This document shows positions 1 to 11,095 of a stretch of DNA of 64,000 nucleotides, one piece after another; positions within the stretch are counted from its first letter, which is position 1; the number at the start of each line of letters is the position of its first letter. The notes beneath the pieces were generated by a model. The model made no database searches. It was not told the DNA's origin and worked only from the letters and a program-made list of their open reading frames with translations. The DNA is from Amorphophallus konjac (Eukaryota; Streptophyta; Magnoliopsida; Alismatales; Araceae): the NCBI GenBank assembly GCA_022559845.1, contig CM040117.1, positions 14,966,856 to 15,030,855 on the forward strand, given 5' to 3'. Made by a program: the position numbers and the translations under genes.

Positions 1-1406
1 ATACCAGAAAATAAGAGGTTGGGATAACCCATAAAAGTTACCGTACCCAACTTGCAGTTGACACTAGCACCATGTGCAGATAGCTAATCGGCACCCAATA
101 TAACATCATATCCGTCCATCTCCATGCATACCAAATCAGCGGGTAAGTTATAACCGCTAATTAGAACTTCACTAGCAGGATAGAAATATTTAATCTCCGT
201 TCCCGTTCCAATAGGGGTAGTAATAGTGAGTGTAGAATTTAATGGAACAGGCTTCATAGGTAAAAGACCAGCAAATCTTCTAGATATAAATGAATGCGTA
301 GCTCCGGTGTCAAATAAGACAGAGGCATGCCTTGAGTACACAGAAAGAGTACCTTCCATGACATCTCCTTCCTCGATAGGTTCCGCATCCATAAGAGCTT
401 GAAGTCTTCCTTGCTTTTTGACAATATGTGGAAGCTTCTCCGGTGGAGCTTGCTCGTTGAGAAGAGGACAATTCGGGATCCTATGCTTCCGACTCCCGCA
501 TCGAAGACATGCCCCGAGCTTTCTCCAACATTCCTCGGCTTTGTGTCTGGGTTTCTCGCAGAATTTGCACAATTCCTTTGATGACGTAGAGAAAGGAACA
601 ATTTGCTTGTCAAAGGTTCTTGGCTCCTTGTCCCCTTGAAAGTTACGTCCACCCTTGTTGAAATTTCACCCATCCTTGTTGAAGTTACGCCCATCATTGG
701 GCCTTTTCTTCCCGAAGGAAGGTTTGAAACTTCCGGACCCAGTAACTTGCTCTCTCTTGGCTTCCCTTCCTCGGATGCGATCCGATAACTCCGTTGCATC
801 GTCTAGGAGTTGTGCTCTCCGTACCGCATCAGAATAAATTTGGATATCCATCAGGGCGAGTTGAGTAATATATTGAGGCCTTAAGCCATTTAAGAACCTC
901 TTTGCCTTCATTTTGTCGGTACCCACGAGATGTGGAGCGTACCGAGATAATCTTGAGAATTGAGTTTCATACTCGGCTACCGATAAATCGCTTTGCTTCA
1001 AAGCGGCAAATTCGGTGGCCTTCCTTTCTTGCACTCGGTCGGAAAAATATTTACTATTGAAGTGTTCCACGAACTCTTCCCATAGAATTTGGTCGTGTGG
1101 TAAAGTAGCTTCGACCGATTCCCACCAGGCACGGGCATCTCTTTCCAGTTGGAAAGTAGCGAGTATGACCTTTTAATCTTCAGCACATTGCATAACTCGG
1201 AATATCCTCTCGATCTCCTTAATCCAGTGTTTGGCTTCATCCGGATCCGTAGATCCAACGAACTTGGGAGGGTTCATGCTTCAAAAATTCCTATACAAAT
1301 CACCAGCTCCTTGGTTTGCTCCTCCCTGAGCAACCTATTGGAGGACTTGGGTTAAGCTTTGAACGGTGCGCTGCATCTCGCGCCATTGAGCTCTCTCGGC
1401 GGCCAT
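1..1406 (-). pseudogene. Gag-protease of Ty3/gypsy element, broken by stops
   Basis: The reading frame starts with an ATG at 1406 (MAAERAQWREMQ) and shows, in order, a retrotransposon gag domain (about 1270-850, with the motifs ARAWWES and FLNGLRPQY), two CCHC zinc knuckles (CKFCEKPRHKAEEC and CLRCGSRKHRIPNC, about 570-450) and an aspartic protease active site, LFDTGATHSFIS (about 325-290). Gag would coat the element RNA and the protease would process the polyprotein. Several stops interrupt it: near 1336, 1273, 1173 and 655, and at 84-86 where this protease family usually has Trp (W) before LSAHGASVNC. The frame then continues to the window edge. It is a dead copy. Confidence 0.85.
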
Positions 1407-1610
1407 TTACGAGAATTAGCCTGAAACCATAATTCCAAGGTTTATTATTTTTATTTTGGTATTTATTTCCTGATAATTCTCTTTTTTTAAAAAAACTTAA
1501 CCCGTGTTTCTACCCAATCTTATCGGGAAGGTTTTAAGACTTATCCAATTTCTAGATATTGATCTAAAACCTAACCTAAGTTTAAGAATCCTAAGTTTTA
1601 TGTAACCTAG

Positions 1611-1622
1611 GCTCTGATACCA
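1611..1622 (-). other. Primer-binding site, initiator-Met tRNA
   Basis: The minus strand reads TGGTATCAGAGC seven bases after the LTR end. This matches the 3' end of the plant initiator methionine tRNA, the usual minus-strand primer of plant LTR elements. Confidence 0.85.
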
Positions 1623-2884
1623 TAAAGATTGTCACGCCCCGACGCGGAATATCGAGGGCGCGAGCGAGTCATAATCAAGCGTGTCGATCAAAGTATGTAC
1701 AAATTTAATTCTAAGATAAAGATTGATGAGAAAATGATACTTTTATTCCATCGAAATAGAGGTTTACATTGTTAATTCATAAGCCATAAAGGCAAATTAC
1801 AAACTTCCAAACCCAAAGTACATGATTCTTGTAAAACACTAATGATCTACATAAATCCTAGGGAAAAGAAAATCACTCTTTCACTCTTGTCCATTCCCTT
1901 GTTCAATGTCATTTCCTGCAACAATTTAATCAAAACGTAGGGTGAGCAAAAAGCTCAGTAGGATTTTATATCTCTAAAAATCAGACAATCTTTAAGTGTT
2001 TAACAATTTAAGTAATCTTTCCAAGTTGCATCGAAAAGTGTATAACATGAGTGGAATTTCCAAGAAATTGAGATAACAAGATATCAAGAGAAATTTTCAA
2101 GTAATAACTTTGAACAAGTAAAGAATTTTATGTAATTGGCCATTTCACGCAAGTCAAGTAATTCATGTAAGTTTCAAGTAATCATGTAAACAAGTAACAA
2201 GTACGAATAGTGGAATGCCGTAAAAATCTAACAAGTCATGCAGTTCGGTGCAATGCCACACCGTGGTCAATCAACTCCCATGGGCACAAGTACTTTCGGG
2301 CGCTTCTCCCAGGACCAGACCGGGCCCCATTAATGTCAAGCATTGGGTCGGTGGATCATAAGATCCCAAGTACGTTTAGACATCCACTTAACACTACGGC
2401 CAATGAATTTTAAGAATAAGCTCATTTGTAAAAAGTACATATCTGGCAAAAATCTCAAAAGTTGCAAGAGAAGTGAATAATAATTTTAAGGCATCATGTT
2501 TAACGACATTAAGTCGTAGAATTCAAGAACGAACGGTAACTAGGAAGAAAATTCAAGTAAATAGAACTAATAGAATTGTTTTAATTCTATTATTTAATCT
2601 TGTGTTCAATTGATTTAACAAGTGTTTAGGCATATTTTCAAGAAGTTTTTTTATATCCCGGAGATATTTTAGTTTAGCCAAAACGCGGATTTTATAGTCA
2701 ATCGGAATTCTGTTATGAACGTGGTGTAGGTAAGCACCATGTTCACGAAATCATTTGAGAATTCATTCTTAATTATGTTAAAATTCAGAAATATTAAGTT
2801 TTAGATAAGATGTATATACTTTTGAATTAAAATCGTGATTTCACATATTATTGATATTTTTAATGATAATAAGATAGGATAAAT

Positions 2885-3970
2885 GATAATAAGATAGAAT
2901 AATATATTTATCATGCAGAAAATAATTTAACATGCTAAAAATTAATTTTTATACACCAATTTGCTGATAACATGATAAAATAGATTTTTACATGATGTAG
3001 GCAATTTTCATATATTTATTTACTGATATTATGATAAATATAGATTTTCATGATTAAGAAAATAGATTTATTATGCTAAAAATAGTTTCATCATGCTAAA
3101 AATAATTCTAACATGTTAAAGTAATTTTAACATGCTAGAAATAATTTTATCATACTGAGAGTAATTTTTTCATGTTGAAAATTAATATTTAACACGCTAA
3201 AATTAATACTTAACATGCTAAAATTAATACTTAACATAACATGCTAAAATAATTCTCATACATTAACTTACTGATGAGATGATAAAAATACGTTTACCAT
3301 GCTGATTACAGAAATTCTCTGATAACAAATAAATTTTATCATGCTGAAATAATTTTTTTACATTTATTTACTAATTATTTGATGGGAAAATAGATTTATC
3401 ATGTTGAAAAATAGTTTTTAAATAGCTTTAATATGCTGACAATAGTTATAACATGCTAAAAATAATTCTACCATGATGGAAATAATTTTATCATGCTGGA
3501 AGTAATTTTAATATGCTGAAAATAATTTTCATGCATTAATTTACTAATTATTTAATAGGAAATTAGGTTTATCATGCAAAAAAATAGTTTTAAATGGATT
3601 TAACATGCTGAAAAATAGTTTTCATATCTAAGTATGGATAAGATAATTTTATCATACTGGAAGTAATTTTAACATGCTGAAAGTAATTTTTATGCATCAA
3701 TTTGCTAATTATTTAATAGGAAATTAGGTTTACCATGAAAAAAAATAGTTTTAAATGGATTTAACATGATAAAAAATAGTTTTCATATCTCAATATGGAT
3801 AAAAGAATTTTATCATGCTGAAAGTAGTTTTTAACATGCTGGAATTATTTTTCATGTATTAGTTTACTAATAATATGGTAAAAATAGATTTTTATATGCT
3901 AAAAATAATTTTTATTCTACAAAAATAATTTTTAACTTGCTGTAAAAATTCAAACATGCTAATATTACTT
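2885..3970. repeat. AT-rich degenerate tandem repeat inside LTR
   Basis: About 1.1 kb is made of loosely repeated units with the theme taacatgctgaaaataattt, interspersed with tttactaattatttaatagg units. The unit length is irregular, roughly 25-60 bp, with many single-base differences. No coding potential is visible. Confidence 0.75.
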
Positions 3971-4141
3971 TTATTTATTTTTGGTGACTGAATGCTTACA
4001 ATTAATGTGGATTTCAAATGCTATAATTCCTATTGTATAGTGACTAAACTTTAGTCCCACATTGGAAGTTAGAAAAACTTCCTTGGCTTTACATGTTGGA
4101 GAGTTCACCCTTGGGTCAGGACCCAAGGAGCATAAGATGTT

Positions 4142-4171
4142 GTGCCGTGCCGTGCCGTGCCGTGCCGTGCC
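4142..4171. repeat. (GTGCC)6 microsatellite
   Basis: Six perfect head-to-tail copies of the pentanucleotide gtgcc lie inside the gypsy LTR. Confidence 0.95.
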
Positions 4172-4490
4172 GAGGTGAGGTTGGTTGATTTTTTTTTAAA
4201 GAACGTGACGTGGCAGGGTCTCGCGTTCTCAAGAACGCGCTACAGGCAATTGGCGCGTATGAAACGAAAAAAATGGGGGATACCCCTTCACTAAAATGAA
4301 AAAAATGGGGGATACCCCATCACTAAAACGACCATAACTCATTCATTTCTTAATAAAATTTATCGAAATATGTATCAATGGAAATAGCATAGAAAAACGA
4401 ACAAGGTGACATACTTTAATTAAGATTTGACCTGAGAGACACCTACCTTTGAGAAGATCTCCAAGGATAATTTGAGGGTCGATTAGGGTC

Positions 4491-4500
4491 CTATTTATAG
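4491..4500 (-). promoter_or_regulatory. TATA-like box of the gypsy LTR
   Basis: The minus strand reads CTATAAATAG about 530 bp into the LTR, followed by AGGACCCTAATCG. Its position fits a core promoter at the U3/R boundary of a long plant LTR. This is inferred from sequence only. Confidence 0.5.
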
Positions 4501-5032
4501 TCAAAACTTGTCCAAATTTGTCAAGATTCCTTACCTAATTTTATCAAACCCATTAACTCCGAATTAGAAGAAAATTCTAACTTATCCTCTTAATCTAGCC
4601 TTAATTTGGTGTGAAACCAATGTAAAAATGGCTGGTCTAAGGTGGCTGGTAGGTAAGGATTGATTCTTGAGTCAATCTTCTAGAAATGGAGTTATTTTAA
4701 TCCCTTAAATGCCATATTAAACACATGTTATGAATTTAAGGTTAATTTAACCTTTATTGAATCATTTAACCATTAATTCAGCCCATTATGGATTATCCAA
4801 TGGGCCAATTGTAATCCTAATATATTATATGGACTTTTATTGGGCTTACTATGATTTTTCTAAGGGTTAGAGTATTTAATTTCTATTTATCTTAAGTAAA
4901 TACAAGTAAATACATTTATCTAGTTTATTTCATATAGTAAAATATAATTTAATTATTTTGTGAAGATTTTAATTATATAATTCATTGAAAAAAAATTATT
5001 TGTCATGTTAATTTATCAGGTTTCTACAGTTA

Positions 5033-5055
5033 GGATCCCTTTGTTTGCTTTAATG
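5033..5055. repeat. Possible left terminal inverted repeat of the Harbinger element
   Basis: The stretch starting ggatccctttgtttgc follows a TTA triplet (5030-5032), matching the usual TWA target site and the GGG(N)2CTTTGTTTG style of plant PIF/Harbinger termini. It sits 50 bp upstream of the transposase reading frame. The partner end was not found. Confidence 0.4.
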
Positions 5056-5105
5056 AAACATGAATTATAATTTGGTATCAATGTGTTTGATCAGTAACTT
5101 TAGAT

Positions 5106-6466
5106 TTGATGGGCAATACATGCTCTCATTATTCCTCCTTTTATTCACCATCTTGTGTATGTATAAATTGTGATGTAGCATTAAATCAACTACTCATGGA
5201 GTTTATTGAGGAAGAAGAGGAAATGTACAATGACATCAAGGAGGCTATACTCGACCAAATAGAAGCAGATGAAGCCCCTGTCATTCCTAGGCGCCAGATG
5301 CACTCATCTGTTTATGGTGGCCATGTATGGATTCACGAAATTTTGAGTGGCCATGAACCAAGGTGCTATAATGTATTTCGTCTTCATCTGACAATGTTCA
5401 TACGATTGAGGGACATGTTGGTAAGCAGAGGTTTACTGAAGGACTCACGATACATGCCTGCAAATGAACAACTAGCGATGTTCTTATATGCTGTTGGCCA
5501 TAGAGTCTCCATAGGAGCTCTCTGTGAACATTTTCAGCACTCTTCTCAGACCATTAGTTCATATGTGAATCGTGTTGTCAATGCACTGGCTTTTGTAAAG
5601 TCAGATTTCATCCAACTACCTACACAAGTAAATGAATGTCACCCTTTCATTCGTGGGAAGGAAAGGTTCTACCCCTTCTTCAAGGTAGGCATAGCCTAAC
5701 AAACCCCATCGTTGGAAAATTTACAATTAGCATAGATTTAAATTAAATTTGGGTGTGGATACCTTACTTGTAGGATGCACTTGGAGCAATCGATGGGACC
5801 CATGTCCCGGCAACTGTGCGTGTGGAAGACCAAGGCCGCTTTCGCAATCGCAAACAATGTATATCTCAGAATGTAATGGCTGTAGTGTCATTTGACATGC
5901 TATTTCAATATGTTTGTGTAGGTTGGGAGGGTTCGGCTGCAGACATGAGGGTGTTGAAGTGGACGCTAGATGAAGGAGACTTTAGTGTACCAAGTGGGAA
6001 GTACTACCTAGTGAATGCTGGATATGCTAACACAAGCTCCTTCTTAGCGCCATATCGAGGGCAAAGGTACCACCTTGCAACCTTCCGTGGTCGAGCACAT
6101 ATGCCATACTCCAATAAGAAAGAGAAATTCAATCATCGCCATGCTCAGCTAAGCAATGTGGTTGAACGTGCATTTGGTTTCTTGAAGATGAGATTTCAAA
6201 TCCTACGAGAGGGAAACAATTATCCATGGCCTACACAACGGAAGATAGTCCTTGCCTGTTGGGTGGTTCAAAATTTCATTCGACGTGAGTAGGGGTTTGA
6301 TTGGTATTTTAATCGGGTTGGGGAGGATGATGTAGGGGCTGGTGATGCTGGAGATGATGATGTTCCCAACAACGTTCATGTCAACAACTTGGACGTGGCA
6401 GCAGGGGAAGAGTTGAGGAACTATATAGCTGATGACATCTGGGGGCGCATTGATGGGCACATTTAG
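5106..6466 (+). pseudogene. PIF/Harbinger transposase, two exons, disabled
   Basis: The protein resembles PIF/Harbinger DDE transposases (DDE_Tnp_4, the family of plant ALP1-like proteins). Exon 1 (5106-5684) ends at a GT donor. The intron is 5685-5773, and exon 2 opens with DALGAIDGTHV, the first catalytic Asp (codon 5792-5794). The third acidic residue is kept in NVVERAFGFLK (Glu codon 6164-6166). The second, in the usual YYLVDAGYAN block, reads Asn (codon 6014-6016, YYLVNAGYAN). A TAG stop at 6290-6292 cuts the C-terminus, after which the frame stays open to TAG at 6464-6466. The changed catalytic residue and the stop together indicate loss of transposition activity. TTA followed by ggatccctttgtttgc at 5030-5048 looks like the left end of a Harbinger element; I found no convincing right end. 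Confidence 0.85.
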
Positions 6467-8157
6467 GTGTCTTTGGGTTGATGATATCTTCTTTTCACAT
6501 CTAGTTATTATTGTTTGAGGTCATATTAGAACTTCTTGTCATCTACTTTAATTCTGTATTGAACTATGATGTTTTATAATCCTTGTATAACTAATGGTGT
6601 TATTGTAGTATGCCATACAACTTTTCCTTGTCTCTATTGTGCAATGAGATAACTACAATGATGAGAAATCGATTTACAAATTATCTTTGTTGATTATAAG
6701 CTTTTACGTATGCTGGTAATTGTTGGGCATAAGGTATGTTCAATGTTCTTAGATAAGGTGCATATATGAACAGATTGGTGGGAAGAAGGTATGATCAATA
6801 TTCTCACTTAAAATAAATTGTGGAATTGAGGTATTCTTTATGGACTGACCACCTTCTTCAATTGCAAACTTCCTTTTAACCAAGTAACCATCTATTTGGC
6901 CAGGTAAGAGTGAGGGCAATGATGAAACATTTGTTTGAGGGAAGGTTGGATGGCCTTGAATATAAGGCAACCCCTCCCAATGTTAGGAGAAAATGCTGTA
7001 TTTGAGCCCCCCTTCAACACCATGTCACATTCATTACATATGTGAGAAAATTAACAAGCTCTTGGAAGTTTCTCCATAAAGTTTATCCTCTTTCCTAGTA
7101 CCAATGTACACATTAACAAGCTCCTGGAAGAGCGAGGTGATATTATTTGATCCAGTTTGCAATTTGAATCTTAGAAATTACATATTCTGGTTATTCTGGT
7201 TAGCATAGAAGAGCGAGGTGATATTATTTGATCCAATACACATTTTATGGGGAGACTCTTTTGTTAGTTGTAATCCCTAACATTCTTCACTTTGTTTGAT
7301 TATTTCCCTGTTTAATCTGCATACATCTAGGATATGATTAATATCATCATTAATTTTGATCTTTCAGTTACTGTGGTCACTACCAGATTAAAGTATGTTC
7401 AATGTTTTCAATTTTATGACAAATATTTTTTTTTCATTTTCCCCGCAAATAAGCCATCAGCTATCCACTTGTTCACCACATAGGCCCCCCATTCAGAGTG
7501 AGCACCTGATCGTCAGCGAGGTGGAGGGACATGTGATGCATTTCTCTTATCTGCCTACTCCAACTCCTTCCCTCCGATATGTGAAGTTGCTCATTAGAAC
7601 CTGGCTAAAAGGCATCATTGCTATAATGTTCTGATGTAATGAGTTTTTTTTATTTTTTTATATAATGAGTTTTTTGTAATGTTCAAATGCAACGAGTTTT
7701 TTGTAATATTTTGTAATCCTCAGACGTATGTAGACATATGTATAATATTGTTCAGATACAATGCCAAAATTTGAATTTATTCTAAAGTTTTATCAATTTG
7801 CAATTGTACTGAGGATTGTGGCATTTGTACAATATGTACAATATTGTAATGAGTAATGGAGAGTTCAGATGCAATGTATAGATCCTACATTTCTTGCAAG
7901 ACTTGATTTTGATGTATGAACGACTTATTTCTAATGGGAAAAGATGATTACATTGTGCGTAAGCCAGGTTGTCATAATTTGTTGGCACTCGAAAAAAAAA
8001 GAGAAGGAGAAGAAAGATGAAATGGGCCAAATGCAAGAGGCCCAAACAAAAAAAGGAGAGGAATGGGCCATATGCGCAATAGGAGGATGAGAGGGGGAGA
8101 AAGAGAAACTTAGGAAATTTTTCAAAAAAAAATCAAAATCCCTGAAACTGCACTTGC
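6467..8157. other. AT-rich noncoding stretch with a short direct repeat
   Basis: I see no supported gene here. A 28-bp perfect direct repeat (gaagagcgaggtgatattat and eight more bases) occurs at 7127-7154 and 7208-7235, and a looser pair sharing cattaacaagctc(c/t)tggaag lies near 7050 and 7111. This may be the Harbinger 3' region or local duplication. Confidence 0.6.
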
Positions 8158-8618
8158 TTGTCACCCCTAATAGCCCTTTGTCGCCCCTAATAGCCATTTG
8201 TCACCCTTGCTGGTCATTTGTCTGCCTTGCAAGTCTATTTGTCACCGATATCATCTATTTGTCAGCCTTGCCTATCTATTTGTCACCCTTAATAGCCATT
8301 TGTCACCCTCGCTGGCCATTTATCTGTCTTGTAAGTCTATTTGTCACCGATATCATCTATTTGTTAGTCTTATCTATCTATTTGTCACCCTTAATAGCCA
8401 TTTGTCATCCTTGCTGGCCATTTGTCTGCCTTACAAGTCTATTTGTCATCGATATCATCTATTTGTCAGCCTTGTCTATCTATTTGTCATTGGTATCACC
8501 TAATTGTCACCCTTATTTGATAGTTGTCTGTTTTATGTTTCTATTTGTCACCCCTATCAGATATTTATCACCCTTATGTATCTATTTGTCACCCCCTATC
8601 AGATATTTGTCACCCTTG
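8158..8618. repeat. Minisatellite with tatttgtcaccctt theme, left part
   Basis: Tandem units built from ctatttgtcaccctt, gccatttgtctgcc and gatatcat fill this stretch. A higher-order unit of about 110 bp (gatatcatctatttgtcagcc to the next gatatcat) recurs about three times. The array continues after the solo LTR at 11050-11095. Open reading frames here are translations of the repeat, not genes. Confidence 0.85.
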
Positions 8619-11049
8619 TGTAATATCCTGGACCCTTTGGATCCCTCTTCTTGGGTCTCGGATCTATTTTCTCGGAGATTTTGTTCTCATTTTGCCCGGG
8701 GTTATCTTTCGGACATCTTTCGGGTTCGGATCCGTGCATTTCGGATCAATTTCGGAGGTCCCGGAACATGTTCTGCGGTTTCCCATGTTTTTCCCTGACG
8801 GGACCTACGGAACCCCGTAGCGGGTGAACCGGGCCGTTCACTTACTCAGGAATGGTACCACAGCGATCAGCGCGTTCCAACGATGGCAGCGGTATATTTT
8901 TCTATTTTTCGATATTTTCTGGAATTTCTAAATTTTCTATACAAACCCCTATTTTCTTTTTCTTTTTCTTTTTCCTTTTCTTCTTCTTTCTTCCTCTTCC
9001 TTCTTCCTCCCGTGAGCGACCACCCCCTTCCTCTCTCTCTTCGTCCGGTGTGACCGCGGCGGTGCCCCTCCCCGGCTGCAGATGGCAGTGAGGTGACGAC
9101 GTGGCGGCTGCGAGGCGATCGTGGCGGCGTGTGGCTCGTGGGATTTCGTGAAGGAACGAGGGTTCTAAAAGCTTCTTCTTCGCATTCGGCGGCGTTTCAG
9201 CGGAGCTCGTGCTCCATTGAGGTAGGGAGACGGATCCCCATGCTCATCCCGTCGTCCCCCGTGATTTGTAGGCCGAAGAGAGGTCGAGAGGGGCGTTTTT
9301 GAGCCGGGTAGGGCAAAATCCATGTTTTGGGGGTTGTATGCCGATCTACCATTTCGTCGCGTTTCGGACCGATTCGAGGGCGTAGATGCATGCTAGGGGC
9401 TATAGGGGAGCTTCCCCCTTGTTTTCTCCCTCATCCGTGGATGATCGGGGCGTGGAACGAGTTTTTGGGTTTGTTCCCGCTGGCCCGTTCTTGGGACAAT
9501 TTGGAGGTCCTTCCAGAGACCGCCAGAGCCTTTGGCGGCCCAGGGTAGGTGCGCCAGAGCCTGTGGCGGCCCAAGGTGGGTGCTCCACAGGGCATTGTTT
9601 TGTCGGCCGGTCCCCATGCCTTCTGGCGGCTGCACGATAAACCGCCAGAAGATCTGGCGGCCGAGGGTCAGACCGCCAGAGGGCGAGTTGACCATTGATT
9701 TCCGACCGTTGGTTTTCGACCGTTGGGAGTTTTTGGGGTGTGGCGGCCGAAGGTACTCCCGCCTCATCCTTGTGGCGAACCGAGGTAGGACCGCCATTTC
9801 CTTTGCAACCCAGGGTGTGGCGGCCCATTGTTGGACCGCTACAGTCCCTGTGGCGGCCCAATTCTGGACCGCCAGAGATCTATGTTCGACCGGAGTTATG
9901 TTTTGCCGATTCGAGTCCCGGGTGAGTAGATCTCGATCTGCGTGCTGACCCATGGTCTGACTGGTGCTGGGCATCATGTGGGGGCCACATGTAGGGCGCT
10001 GTGAGATCCCGGGAGTTGGTGTTCTCGGCTCGTGTCACCGTGAGTCGATGTCGGTACGAGGAGCGGCCCTTGTACTTTGTCCGGTTTAGACGTCATTTTC
10101 TGTTGACTAGAGAGTCTACTCCTTCAGTGACCCTCCACTAGTCGTAGCCTTCCGACACGTGAGTGGTCCCACCAGGGAGTGGTGGCGAGGCTACCCCGAG
10201 AGACGGTTTTTAGACTAGTTTTCGTTGGGCCTCACGTCTTACAGCCAGAGTCCGGCTGAAGGGAAAACCAGTCAGAGGGCCAGACCAGGGATGCGCGATC
10301 TGTGTGTGCACACGTGGTTGGGGACGGTTGGACCCGCGCTGACGAGCGCGACCCCAACTAGTCACTTGTTATGTGGTTACTAATACGGTGTCCCCGTTCC
10401 ACCAGGGGTCGAGGGGGACACCCGAGGCGCGGTTTAAGTCGTCAGTGGACGCATCCGACCTTGCTTCTAGTGGGTTGGTACTCCTGTCTTTATCTAGTCG
10501 TGACTCTTGGGTTTTCTTTAGATTTTGACGAGTTATCTCGATTTTTGTGCCGTGTGTTCGGTACTAGCCGTCGTAGTAGCTTGTAGTTACTTTCCGCGCA
10601 GTTTCTCGGTTTGCGAGGTGGGGACCGGATGATCCCTACTGAGCCTTGTGTTTTGAGGCTCATTCCCTGCGTGTTTTCACCGTGTTTCAGGTGAGACGAG
10701 GCTTCAGGGGAGCACTTCGGAGGCTCCACGTGGTTCAGGTGCCCAGGGTTAGTTGCTAGTTGCCAGTTCCGGGGTATGTCCCACGTAGTTGTACTTTTCT
10801 CTTTGGACTGTACTAGTTGTGGACTACTGTCTTTTTAGACTGCTGTTATTTTGTGGACAATGTAATTTAATTAATGTTATTTATTATTTCTTGTTTAATT
10901 CAATTAATCTGCGTAGCTCTGTAATTATTTTAGATTCTTGTGTTTCTCCACACCATCCTTTCAACCCTTCCGAGTCTTCGGGCTCGTGGGTGGCGGTTCG
11001 AGATTCGGGTTATCGGGCCTTCCCAGTGTTCTGATCTCGGGTCGTTACA
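8619..11049. repeat. Solo LTR (2.4 kb), Ty3/gypsy-like
   Basis: The sequence opens TGTAATATCC and closes GGGTCGTTACA, an inverted-terminus form typical of plant LTRs. It is flanked by cttg on both sides (8615-8618 and 11050-11053), a 4-bp match that could be a decayed 5-bp TSD. It sits cleanly inside the minisatellite, and there is no internal domain, so it looks like a solo LTR left by LTR-LTR recombination. Related sequence occurs at 49595-50940 and 52880-53563: shared blocks include the taagtcgtcagtggacgc stretch and the caaccctt...gggtggcg stretch near the end. The gypsy assignment is inferred from LTR style, not from coding sequence. Confidence 0.8.
9505..9900. repeat. Cluster of GGCGGCC / GACCGCC boxes in the solo LTR
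   Basis: About a dozen short modules alternate between tggcggcc(c/g)a and gaccgccaga, forming many small inverted repeats separated by 15-40 bp. The cluster is GC-rich and CpG-rich compared with the flanks. It resembles the CGG-CCG repeated-motif boxes reported for Sirevirus LTRs, but this LTR is not a Sirevirus LTR by its ends. Confidence 0.75.
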
Positions 11050-11095
11050 CTTGTCTATCCATTTGTCACCCATGCCAACTTGTCTACCTTGAAGT
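11050..11095. repeat. Minisatellite, right part after the solo LTR
   Basis: The units cttgtctatccatttgtcac and following bases continue the 8158-8618 array, which shows that the LTR inserted into it. Confidence 0.8.

Larger units (their letters stand above)
1..5028 (-). mobile_element. Ty3/gypsy LTR retrotransposon, Tekay/Del-like, 5' part only
   Basis: This is the 5' end of a minus-strand LTR retrotransposon. Reading the minus strand from right to left there is a long LTR (5028 to 1630), a primer-binding site, and a gag-protease region that leaves the window at position 1. The LTR ends are TGTAGAAACC and GGGGCGTGACA, the usual TG...CA form. Two zinc knuckles in gag followed by a DTG protease, together with an LTR above 3 kb, suggest the Tekay/Del chromovirus group. 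That subgroup assignment is inference, because reverse transcriptase, integrase and the 3' LTR lie outside the window. The base pairs next to the LTR (gttag, 5029-5033) are the candidate TSD but cannot be paired here. Confidence 0.85.
1630..5028 (-). repeat. 5' LTR of the Ty3/gypsy element
   Basis: This 3.4-kb LTR is bounded by TG...CA, with the primer-binding site just outside its 3' end. It has a TATA-like promoter near its 5' third, a long AT-rich internal repeat (about 2885-3970) and a six-copy GTGCC microsatellite. Near its 3' end the minus strand has a cluster resembling CCTACTGAGCTTTTTGCTCA (about 1940-1960), which I also see in related form in the LTR-like arms at 13335-15145 and 26905-28355. 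Only one LTR is in the window, so no age can be estimated. Confidence 0.8.

Noticed and set aside
8158..8618. CRISPR-like array
   Set aside because: Units are contiguous and degenerate, with no unique spacers, in a eukaryotic nuclear sequence.
8154..8820. Long plus-strand frames rich in Ser, Leu, Cys and His
   Set aside because: They translate the tatttgtcaccctt minisatellite in different frames and run on into the solo LTR. No domain or start context.
9393..9977. Overlapping frames of 140-190 residues on both strands
   Set aside because: They sit on the GC-rich dyad boxes of the solo LTR; open frames on both strands are expected from biased composition.
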